The notes beneath the pieces were generated by a model that had not been told where the DNA came from, ran no database searches, and saw only the letters and a program-made list of their open reading frames with translations. From a virus, in the IMG/VR virus record IMGVR_UViG_3300017737_002013, positions 1 through 30,037 of that record: a DNA stretch of 30,037 bases, one strand, 5' to 3'. Positions 14,945 to 20,249 of the stretch are shown in pieces. The position numbers were made by a program, and so were the translations under genes. Within the stretch, counting starts at the first letter, position 1. The number at the start of each line of letters is the position of its first letter.

Positions 14945-14945
14945 A

Positions 14946-15194
14946 TTACCAATGATTAAGAGGGCATGTAGCCCCATTAAAACGAACTTTATTTACCATG
15001 AAGCAACCACATTCCTTGCACCTAGAACTTTCAAATTCATAACGATCACAAGATTCACAAATAGAATTACGTAGATCAATCAAATCATCAGATACAAGAA
15101 GTCTCCTAGTCTTTGCGAAGGACTTGGCAATATCTAAAGCAGTATTAGATAAATTTCTTGCTTGTTCTGGGATACTAGGGAAGTCGTTACTCAT
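14946..15194 (-). CDS. Small zinc-ribbon-like protein
   Basis: An 82-aa protein with an amphipathic N-terminal helix (IPEQARNLSNTALDIAKSF) and a C-terminal Cys cluster: C46-x2-C49, C59-x2-C62-x-C64 and C77. This is typical of the small cyanophage proteins with one rubredoxin-like or zinc-ribbon module. I recall similar ~80-aa T4-like cyanophage proteins of unknown function; this is memory, not a search. It may bind DNA or protein. Translation may couple to the following oxygenase. Confidence 0.65.
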   Translation of the reverse strand: MSNDFPSIPEQARNLSNTALDIAKSFAKTRRLLVSDDLIDLRNSICESCDRYEFESSRCKECGCFMVNKVRFNGATCPLNHW

Positions 15195-15276
15195 TAAACA
15201 AAGGGGTCATTGATCCCGACCAGGGTGATTTTATAGTCATCCCAGGACTAGCTCCACCAGTGCTGTTATAGTCCAT
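15187..15276 (-). CDS. Possible 29-aa micro-protein
   Basis: ATG 15276-15274 to TAA 15189-15187, peptide starting MDYNSTGGASPGMTIKSPW and ending TPLFNE; the stop overlaps the next gene's start by 8 nt. It fills the gap between two genes. A second frame over the same DNA also looks protein-like (ITLVGINDPFV, ending at TAA ~15194), so a frameshift relic is possible. No clear ribosome-binding site. Confidence 0.35.
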   Translation of the reverse strand: MDYNSTGGASPGMTIKSPWSGSMTPLFNE

Positions 15277-15290
15277 CCGTGACTTTAAGA

Positions 15291-15566
15291 TCATGAGGAT
15301 ACAGTGTCCTTTACATAACAAGGAACGCCTTCAGGATCTAACCACTTAGGGTATTCATGATCCTCAATTGCTAGGAGCATCTGATCTCCATTATCAAACA
15401 AGTAAATATCAGAATACTTTTTAGTATATTCATTCGCTTTCTGCAACCGAAAATCTGGTTTACCATTCAGTTGAATGTAACCTCTCTGCACAAAACGATA
15501 AGGAAATCGTTCGTGAATAACAATAGTTTTTGTTGAAGCAACAGACTTAGGATCTAGATCGTTCAT
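15291..15566 (-). CDS. Hypothetical protein (91 aa)
   Basis: No family recognised. It is soluble and rich in aromatic and charged residues (IHERFPYRFVQRGYIQLNG, IYLFDNGDQMLLAIEDHEYP), and predicted beta-rich. Its ATG overlaps the TGA of the upstream 70-aa gene. It is expressed from the promoter at 15799-15827. Confidence 0.65.
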   Translation of the reverse strand: MNDLDPKSVASTKTIVIHERFPYRFVQRGYIQLNGKPDFRLQKANEYTKKYSDIYLFDNGDQMLLAIEDHEYPKWLDPEGVPCYVKDTVSS

Positions 15567-15775
15567 GAAACAGCACAGTTAAGGTCATTAAAAAGACATT
15601 CAACTAAAGTTTGATAGTCGTCTTCAAGATCTCCAGAGAAATCTACACCTTCTTTTTCGTAAAATCTACGAACTTTTTTATAGAGTTTTGGATTTTTAAC
15701 ATCGAGATAACAATCGCCATTCGCAGCTGCTGTCAGCATACTAATGTCTTTTTTGAACTTAACTAGAACAGACAT
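15563..15775 (-). CDS. Hypothetical protein (70 aa)
   Basis: A soluble, charged protein starting MSVLVKFKKDISML, with a basic middle (NPKLYKKVRRFYEKEG) and an acidic part (SGDLEDDYQTLVECLFNDL). Not recognised. It is the first gene behind a host-type promoter, so probably early; small early phage proteins often act on host functions, but nothing here shows that. Confidence 0.65.
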   Translation of the reverse strand: MSVLVKFKKDISMLTAAANGDCYLDVKNPKLYKKVRRFYEKEGVDFSGDLEDDYQTLVECLFNDLNCAVS

Positions 15776-15798
15776 GAGTCGGTTAGGTGTACGAGTTA

Positions 15799-15827
15799 AT
15801 CTTATCGTATTGGACTGGGATTGTCAA
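15799..15827 (-). promoter_or_regulatory. Host-type promoter ahead of the 70-aa gene
   Basis: TTGACA at 15827-15822, 17-nt spacer, TAAGAT at 15804-15799, 23 nt before the ATG at 15775. The -35 box contains the TGA stop (15826-15824) of the antitoxin-like gene. Confidence 0.75.
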
Positions 15828-16042
15828 GGAGCTTCTGCTGTCTCTTGGTATAGTTTGAAGTAGTCATCATCCATAGGAGATGCAATCCCTGCTTCGATAG
15901 AAGCTTTAATTGCCTCTTCAGAAGGCACCATCATAACATCTTTTCCGTCTGGTGTGAGAATATGAAATGATTCTCCTTTCTCAACTCTATCAAAGATAGA
16001 ATCAAAATTAGACTCCAATTGTTCCAATGTAATTTTTTCCAT
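15824..16042 (-). CDS. Phd/YefM-like antitoxin-domain protein, no toxin beside it
   Basis: A 72-aa protein with the Phd/YefM pattern: LESNFDSIFDRVEKGESFHI (residues 9-28) and GKDVMMVPSEEAIKA (33-47). In this family the N-terminal fold binds DNA and the C-terminal tail neutralises a RelE or Doc toxin. The upstream neighbour is a peroxiredoxin and the downstream ones are unrelated small genes, so it is an orphan. It may neutralise a host toxin or act as a regulator; that is inference. Confidence in the family is moderate because the protein is short. Confidence 0.7.
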   Translation of the reverse strand: MEKITLEQLESNFDSIFDRVEKGESFHILTPDGKDVMMVPSEEAIKASIEAGIASPMDDDYFKLYQETAEAP

Positions 16043-16056
16043 CGAAGGGTATAAAA

Positions 16057-16659
16057 TTAAATGTTTACGTCTGTGGGGTCGGAAAGAGAATCTGATTTTT
16101 TATTAAATTCATCTAGTTTGGCTTTCGTAGTTTCACGATTCCTCAGATACTCAAGAATTGCTGCAGCGGAAGTAAATTGATACGGATCATCTGCGGAGTT
16201 ATTCTTTTCTCCAGTTTCTGGAGCTTCTTCAAATTCATGGACAACAACATTATCATTAATGATCAAAGCATGCCTCCACGCTCTTCTACCCATGCCAGTA
16301 TTGAAGAACTGTATTACTTTTTGTCCTGGAGAAGCAAATTGTTCAAACCTTAAGAGCCAAGCACCGTTTCCATCACACAAGTATTGTTGTTTCTTGATAC
16401 CCATAGACTTCCACCAGGATTTCATCACCCATGGATCGTTCATAGAACAGCAATAAACTTCGTCAATTCCAAAAGATTTGATTTCATCATAGGCTTCCTC
16501 AAACTCTGGTACATGTTTGGTACTACATGTAGGGGTGTAGGCTCCACAAACAAAGTATACTACTACTTTTTTGCCCTTAAATTCATCGTGTACTGGTTTT
16601 TTCTTTAGCGTATTTTTTTGCGTTAGATAAAACAATTCAGCATTTGGGACTTGAAACAT
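16057..16659 (-). CDS. Peroxiredoxin (Prx5/type II-like) with an altered active-site proline
   Basis: A 200-aa protein. FVCGAYTPTCSTKHVPEFE lies at 36-54, with T42 and the peroxidatic C45. SMNDPWVMKSWW (72-83) and the DGNGAWLLRF and GRRAWRHALI segments fit the AhpC/TSA-redoxin group closest to Prx5. It would reduce H2O2 or alkyl peroxides with a thiol donor in the cytoplasm. The universal PxxxTxxC motif here reads C38-x3-T42-x2-C45, with Cys in place of Pro. Further cysteines are C70, C71 and C95. The C-terminus (from ~residue 145) extends beyond the usual domain with a charged tail. Phage peroxiredoxins could protect photosynthesis from peroxide. Confidence 0.82.
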   Translation of the reverse strand: MFQVPNAELFYLTQKNTLKKKPVHDEFKGKKVVVYFVCGAYTPTCSTKHVPEFEEAYDEIKSFGIDEVYCCSMNDPWVMKSWWKSMGIKKQQYLCDGNGAWLLRFEQFASPGQKVIQFFNTGMGRRAWRHALIINDNVVVHEFEEAPETGEKNNSADDPYQFTSAAAILEYLRNRETTKAKLDEFNKKSDSLSDPTDVNI

Positions 16660-16691
16660 GATTTTAAATTCTTTAGACGTAAGGTATATAT

Positions 16692-16892
16692 TCAGCCAAG
16701 TGGCTTTATAGATTGGAACTGCTCTTTTAGATTATACGACAGTTTATAGTTTTCAGTCAACACATAATATCCAATTATAGACGATCCGTCACACTCAAAT
16801 CCATATCCTTTCACACACTCTTCCGAATCGTCAATACGAAATTTTTTCTGCCCAGAAAGGTATGAGTGGTATCGTTCGTCTAGATTAATCAT
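16692..16892 (-). CDS. Hypothetical protein (66 aa)
   Basis: A small soluble protein beginning MINLDERYHSYLSGQKKF, with Tyr-rich beta-like segments (IIGYYVLTENYKLSYNL). Family not recognised. Its ATG shares one base with the TAA of the upstream Cys-rich gene (TAATG), so the two are probably co-translated. Confidence 0.6.
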   Translation of the reverse strand: MINLDERYHSYLSGQKKFRIDDSEECVKGYGFECDGSSIIGYYVLTENYKLSYNLKEQFQSIKPLG

Positions 16893-17140
16893 TATCGTTC
16901 CTCGAAGGTTAATTTACGAACTTTACGTTTGCGTCGTTCTTCCTGGTATTTTAGGTCAGAATTTGTCAGAAAACCCTGACTTTCAGCATAATTTTTACAT
17001 TTAATAATAATTACACAGTTTAAATCTACCGCCGTGATAGTGTCATCTTTGATCATCATATTGTTTTCGCAACCACAGGCTTGTAGTTTCGATGATGAGA
17101 TGATTTCTTTATTGCAACAGGTGCATTTTGTATGTAACAT
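16892..17140 (-). CDS. Cys-rich, probably zinc-binding small protein directly after tRNA-Val
   Basis: An 82-aa protein with a Cys cluster at C6, C8, C9, C22 and C24, plus C42 and C48, and a basic tail (EERRKRKVRKLTFEER). It looks like a small metal-binding, possibly nucleic-acid-binding protein; family not recognised. The ATG lies only 6 nt after the 3' end of tRNA-Val, so no Shine-Dalgarno sequence can lie between them outside the tRNA. Confidence 0.65.
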   Translation of the reverse strand: MLHTKCTCCNKEIISSSKLQACGCENNMMIKDDTITAVDLNCVIIIKCKNYAESQGFLTNSDLKYQEERRKRKVRKLTFEER

Positions 17141-17146
17141 TTGTTA

Positions 17147-17218
17147 TGGGAGATACTGGGGTCGAACCAGTGACATCTTCGGTGTAAACGAAGCGCTCTA
17201 CCTCTGAGCTAATCTCCC
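17147..17218 (-). tRNA. tRNA-Val (anticodon UAC)
   Basis: 72 nt. Acceptor stem GGGAGAT/ATCTCCC, D-arm GCTC...GAGC, anticodon stem CTTCG/CGAAG with loop TTTACAC (anticodon TAC), T-arm ACTGG-TTCGACC-CCAGT, discriminator A. CCA is not encoded. Its first 10 nt overlap the end of the upstream oxygenase gene, and its T8-A9-G10 is that gene's stop codon. Confidence 0.95.
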
Positions 17219-17862
17219 AAGGAAACCCACATGGTAGGATCAGAAACATGATGTTCTGAATCCCAATCTGTTTTGTCTTTAGATGTTATCATTATATCAT
17301 ATGAAATAGAAAATCGGAAGTCATTTCCAGTAAATTCTGTAACTCTATGCTCTAATGAAGAAGGGAAAATTAGAAGTTGATTTTCGGTAGGTGAATAGAT
17401 ACGATTTTTTTTATCTATTGTAACTGGTAATTTTTTAAGTACATGATCGGGAGGACACATGAATACAATGTCGCCTCCATTATTTTTATCACATTTTAGA
17501 TAATAAACTGCACTAATGTGTGCATTTCTATGGTTATGTTGAGCAACTGCTCCGTCAGTATCACAAACAACAGGCCAAGATTTTTGAATATAAATCTTAT
17601 GTTTCGATACGTCTACACCAATTTCTGTTAAGTATCTAATAACGTGATCATACAGATAATTATTGATCCACTTAAATTCTTCGTGTTCTGAGATTTGATG
17701 GTGGCCTGTTTTATCTCCAGTTATATTTAAACATGTGTCTAAAAAATAACCAAACTCTTGAGTGTATTTATAGAAGAATTTTGTAAGTTTATTTTTTTGT
17801 TCTTCAGTGCCATCAATCCAATCATAATATATGGGAACGCCAAAACAAGATTCAATTGTCAT
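17209..17862 (-). CDS. Putative 2OG-Fe(II) oxygenase (2OG-FeII_Oxy_5-like)
   Basis: A 217-aa protein. SWPVV at 95-99 and QHNHRNAHISAVYYLKC at 108-124 carry candidate ligands H109/H111 and N110. IFPSSLEHRV at 165-174 has H172, and R183 lies in FRFSISYDI. This resembles the 'putative 2OG-Fe(II) oxygenase' family common in marine phages. The last 10 nt lie inside tRNA-Val and the TAG stop is tRNA positions 8-10. Cleavage by RNase P at the tRNA 5' end would remove the stop from the message. The start overlaps the upstream 99-aa gene by 11 nt. Confidence 0.75.
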   Translation of the reverse strand: MTIESCFGVPIYYDWIDGTEEQKNKLTKFFYKYTQEFGYFLDTCLNITGDKTGHHQISEHEEFKWINNYLYDHVIRYLTEIGVDVSKHKIYIQKSWPVVCDTDGAVAQHNHRNAHISAVYYLKCDKNNGGDIVFMCPPDHVLKKLPVTIDKKNRIYSPTENQLLIFPSSLEHRVTEFTGNDFRFSISYDIMITSKDKTDWDSEHHVSDPTMWVSLGD

Positions 17863-18151
17863 CGGGAAGATCTTGTGGATTTTCTAAATCTAATTCATAA
17901 ACCAAAGGCATAGCAAGTTCCTCAGTAAGGTATGAGGAAGATTTATATAATTGTTCATCCGTAATTATTTTATTTTTATTTGCTTCCATGACTACTTCTG
18001 GATCATCCATAGCAACTGATGGTACTTCATCAAATGTGAATGGAACATAATTCAGAAAATACATTTTTACAATCATGGTATGATCTCCAGTTTCATACCA
18101 AACATATGATTGTTGAACTCTCAGTTTATTCATATGTTTTTTTGCACACAT
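17852..18151 (-). CDS. Hypothetical protein (99 aa)
   Basis: A soluble, acidic protein with aromatic-rich beta-like segments (QQSYVWYETGDHTMIVKMYF). Not recognised. An alternative ATG at residue 7 (18133) is possible; neither start has a clear Shine-Dalgarno. It lies 23 nt after tRNA-Gly and overlaps the following oxygenase by 11 nt, so it may be a partner of that enzyme. This is context only. Confidence 0.6.
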   Translation of the reverse strand: MCAKKHMNKLRVQQSYVWYETGDHTMIVKMYFLNYVPFTFDEVPSVAMDDPEVVMEANKNKIITDEQLYKSSSYLTEELAMPLVYELDLENPQDLPDDN

Positions 18152-18174
18152 TGATATTTAACATGTACGGTTTA

Positions 18175-18246
18175 AGCGGGTGATCGGGATCGAACCGATG
18201 GCATCTAACTTGGAAAGATAGCGTTCTACCGCTGAACTACACCCGC
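18175..18246 (-). tRNA. tRNA-Gly (anticodon UCC)
   Basis: 72 nt. Acceptor GCGGGTG/CACCCGC, D-arm GTTC...GAAC, anticodon loop TTTCCAA (anticodon TCC), T-arm ATCGG-TTCGATC-CCGAT, discriminator T, no CCA. The anticodon stem CTATC/GTTAG has one U-U mismatch. Its first 10 nt overlap the upstream oxygenase gene, whose TAG stop is tRNA positions 8-10. Confidence 0.93.
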
Positions 18247-18815
18247 ATTGGTCCCGTAAATGCAATGTTACCAGCGATCATAAATCTATTATCTACTGGG
18301 CAGGGATCCACCTGATGAGACATATGACCTGCAAATACAACTAACCTACCTTCAGTAACCTGAATTTCGTTGCCTTCTAATACTAAAGGGGAACTTCCTT
18401 CTGGGCAATTAATATAGTATGCAAAGGACATTGCATAAGGGTAATGGTTATGATAAGTTGCATATGAACCTTCATTATACCACATTCCCCAATAGTCTGC
18501 AACTTTAAAGTTTTTAAATTGTGGAGGGCTATCGTGATAAGCAGTACCAGTTCCTTGAGCAATGAGATCAGCACAGTTTACACTTTCCGAATCTATCCAA
18601 TCAATTAAAATTGATAATTCTTTACAACCAACTGGAGTAATTGTAGATACAAATGGGGTTCTACGTGCTTCACCATTAACAATAATTTCGACAGAATACT
18701 CTTTAATCCATTCCATAAGTCCTGGATTAATTTCTTCCCAATTTGGACACTCTAAAATTACAGGTTCAAACAACCTGTACTTTGAACTTGTAGTTGAATA
18801 GTTTCTATACTTCAT
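18237..18815 (-). CDS. Putative 2OG-Fe(II) oxygenase wedged between two tRNAs
   Basis: A 192-aa protein. YHNHYPYAMSFAYYI at 121-135 (H122/H124), VFAGHMSHQV at 160-169 (H164/H167) and R177 in NRFMIAGNIAF follow the same plan as the oxygenase at 17209-17862. Like that gene, it belongs to the phage 'putative 2OG-Fe(II) oxygenase' group; substrate unknown. The ATG is 1 nt after tRNA-Leu, and the frame upstream is closed by a stop within the tRNA, so this is the only start. No ribosome-binding site exists outside the tRNA. The stop lies within tRNA-Gly. Processing of both tRNAs would leave an almost leaderless mRNA lacking its stop. Confidence 0.78.
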   Translation of the reverse strand: MKYRNYSTTSSKYRLFEPVILECPNWEEINPGLMEWIKEYSVEIIVNGEARRTPFVSTITPVGCKELSILIDWIDSESVNCADLIAQGTGTAYHDSPPQFKNFKVADYWGMWYNEGSYATYHNHYPYAMSFAYYINCPEGSSPLVLEGNEIQVTEGRLVVFAGHMSHQVDPCPVDNRFMIAGNIAFTGPMRV

Positions 18816-18816
18816 A

Positions 18817-18898
18817 TGTCGATGAAAGGACTTGAACCTTCAAGAGTTGCCTCACTAGAACCTAAACCTAGCGCGTATACCAATTCCGCCACATCGAC
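18817..18898 (-). tRNA. tRNA-Leu (anticodon UAG)
   Basis: 82 nt. Acceptor GTCGATG/CATCGAC, anticodon stem-loop CTAGG-TTTAGGT-TCTAG (anticodon TAG), long variable arm (TGAGGCAACTC region) as expected for Leu, T-arm AAGGTTCAAGTCCTT, discriminator A, no CCA. Confidence 0.93.
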
Positions 18899-18901
18899 GA
18901 A

Positions 18902-18975
18902 CGACTCAGGTTGGACTCGAACCAACGACCGACTGCTTAGAAGGCAGTTGCTCTATCCATCTGAGCTACTGAGTC
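18902..18975 (-). tRNA. tRNA-Arg (anticodon UCU)
   Basis: 74 nt. Acceptor GACTCAG/CTGAGTC, D-arm GCTC...GAGC, anticodon stem-loop ACTGC-CTTCTAA-GCAGT (anticodon TCT), T-arm GTTGG-TTCGAGT-CCAAC, discriminator G. Only 3 nt separate it from tRNA-Leu. It is the first tRNA behind the promoter at 19048-19076. Confidence 0.95.
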
Positions 18976-19041
18976 AAAAGGTAGTTCCTATCGCCGCTAA
19001 CCTTGAACTACCAAGGAGGTTACCGCAGTGGTACTAACCAC
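18976..19041 (-). promoter_or_regulatory. Structured leader of the tRNA operon with terminator-like hairpin
   Basis: Between the promoter and tRNA-Arg: hairpin GTGGT-TAGT-ACCAC (19041-19028); hairpin CCTTG-GTAGTT-CAAGG (19016-19001); and an overlapping 8-bp perfect stem GGTAGTTC/GAACTACC (19012-18980, 17-nt loop) followed directly by TTTT and the tRNA 5' end. The last two cannot form together. It could be an attenuator, a processing signal or a collapsed tRNA remnant. Confidence 0.5.
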
Positions 19042-19047
19042 TTTTAT

Positions 19048-19076
19048 AATATAACGGATAAACTGATTGATGTCAA
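19048..19076 (-). promoter_or_regulatory. Host-type promoter of the tRNA operon
   Basis: TTGACA at 19076-19071, 17-nt spacer, TATATT at 19053-19048. The -35 box contains the TGA stop (19075-19073) of the 120-aa gene upstream. Confidence 0.8.
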
Positions 19077-19435
19077 CCTCGTATGCCAGACATCCAATCA
19101 CCAGAACCTTCTTGGAAAGTTTCAGATCCTCCAGGAGGATTGATCTGAATAGTAAGTTTACCCTTGTGCGTAGAAAAGTTATACATCACTTCATGGATAT
19201 TGTCTGGCTCTTTATTTTCTTCTTTGCGATTTGATTCTTCTCTTCTTGATGCTTCCTCAAGCATTTCTTCATGAGTCATTTGCTTTTCACTTTTAATTGG
19301 AGAAGGACCAAACCAAGGATCATCAGGTAGGATTATAGGTGCTGGAATTCCAGTGTATTTAAAACTAACATCGATATTAGTTTTCCCATCAGACTTTACT
19401 TTACGATTTGATTTGACTAATAGTTTTTCAAACAT
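19073..19435 (-). CDS. Hypothetical protein (120 aa)
   Basis: A soluble protein with a basic N-terminus, a Pro-rich middle (GIPAPIILPDDPWFGPSP) and an E/R/N-rich helical stretch (MLEEASRREESNRKEENKE). A beta-like C-terminal segment (GKLTIQINPPGGSETF) follows. Not recognised. A late-type element AATAAATA (19533-19526) lies about 90 nt upstream, so it is probably late and possibly structural. No clear Shine-Dalgarno precedes the ATG. Confidence 0.65.
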   Translation of the reverse strand: MFEKLLVKSNRKVKSDGKTNIDVSFKYTGIPAPIILPDDPWFGPSPIKSEKQMTHEEMLEEASRREESNRKEENKEPDNIHEVMYNFSTHKGKLTIQINPPGGSETFQEGSGDWMSGIRG

Positions 19436-19451
19436 GAGAATTTAAAATTCT

Positions 19452-19521
19452 AGAGTGCTGTAACAGTTTATAGTAGATAGGGGTTATTGATTTGGGGTTC
19501 TACGAGTATTCTTAGCACTCT
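19452..19521 (-). repeat. 8-bp inverted repeat enclosing most of a 5' leader
   Basis: AGAGTGCT at 19452-19459 and AGCACTCT at 19514-19521 are perfect reverse complements. They bracket the leader between the late-type promoter and the 120-aa gene. A palindrome-like AGAATTT-T-AAATTCT sits at the gene's start site. They could fold the leader into one long hairpin. Confidence 0.4.
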
Positions 19522-19525
19522 GATC

Positions 19526-19533
19526 TATTTATT
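19526..19533 (-). promoter_or_regulatory. Late-type promoter element (AATAAATA)
   Basis: Matches NATAAATA on the minus strand. It overlaps the TAA stop of the lysozyme-like gene and lies about 90 nt before the 120-aa gene. Confidence 0.5.
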
Positions 19534-20101
19534 CCAACTTCAACATCTTTGAGTACTCATATGCATAAACCTCTCGGTTACCTTTGATTCCCCAACCCAA
19601 CCAGTAGTAAGCAGGTTTCATATAATAAGATACAGTCTGTCCACCGCCTTCAAATTGTGGAAGGACACGTTGAAAGATAGGTTCGTTAATCATATAACGT
19701 ATCTGACCATCCAATGAGGACGGATTACAATCATACTTAGCACAGAAGTTTCCAAGACCCTTGTAACGACCAATAGAAGTCCATTGGATCAAACCATATC
19801 CACCACTCTTACACTCGGTGTAGGAGACGCGAGCACCACCCTCGCAAATGTTAGGGATGAACTTACTCTCCTGCTTGATGTTACCCATGATCGTAGAAAG
19901 AGCATTGCGATCAGTGATCTTTGTTTTTTCTTGAATCAAGAGGAGAACATACTGTTCCTCTGGAGTACAGTCTTCACATTTCCACTGTAGTTCTTCAACT
20001 TCTTCATATTGAAGTTGAGGTGGTCTTACAGGAGATGCATCAATCTGAACTGGGGTAAGAACCGAGCACAGGAGAAGTGAGGCAATAGTAGAAATTTTCA
20101 T
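19529..20101 (-). CDS. Exported tail-lysozyme-like protein
   Basis: A 190-aa protein with an N-terminal signal-peptide-like segment (MKISTIASLLLCSVLTPV, likely cleavage near residues 20-25). The domain from ~47 to 185 follows: IMGNIKQESKF at 71-81 with the likely catalytic E78, then GGYGLIQW at 100-107, NFCAKYDC and YYWLGWG. This pattern matches the phage tail lysozyme family that cleaves peptidoglycan. Seven cysteines (six outside the signal segment: 42, 45, 86, 97, 120, 125) suggest disulphides in an oxidising compartment. No lipobox is present around C12. It could act as an endolysin exported by the host Sec system or as a virion enzyme. Confidence 0.75.
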   Translation of the reverse strand: MKISTIASLLLCSVLTPVQIDASPVRPPQLQYEEVEELQWKCEDCTPEEQYVLLLIQEKTKITDRNALSTIMGNIKQESKFIPNICEGGARVSYTECKSGGYGLIQWTSIGRYKGLGNFCAKYDCNPSSLDGQIRYMINEPIFQRVLPQFEGGGQTVSYYMKPAYYWLGWGIKGNREVYAYEYSKMLKLE

Positions 20102-20105
20102 TTAA

Positions 20106-20249
20106 TTATGAAACGTTAGAAACATTAATGAATGTTTCTTTGTATTCTTCATAGAGTGAGATAGCATCCTCAAGACGCTCATCATCAACCAATTCATGTA
20201 TACGATCCACGATATAATCGCGAACGGTCTCCTTAGATTGGTTTTCCAT
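20106..20249 (-). CDS. Small helical protein (47 aa)
   Basis: ATG at 20249 preceded by AAGGA. The longer frame (from 20318) lies inside the nuclease gene and begins with a non-ATG codon, so I prefer this start. It is a charged, helical protein (ETVRDYIVDRIHELVDDERL) of unknown function. It overlaps the upstream nuclease gene by 17 nt and may be transcribed from the promoter inside it. Confidence 0.65.
   Translation of the reverse strand: MENQSKETVRDYIVDRIHELVDDERLEDAISLYEEYKETFINVSNVS

Noticed and set aside
17765-17772. TATAAATA on the minus strand inside the oxygenase gene
   Set aside because: It encodes Y-K-Y in a gene body and is not followed by a gene start nearby; probably chance, and a reminder that the 8-mer alone is weak evidence.
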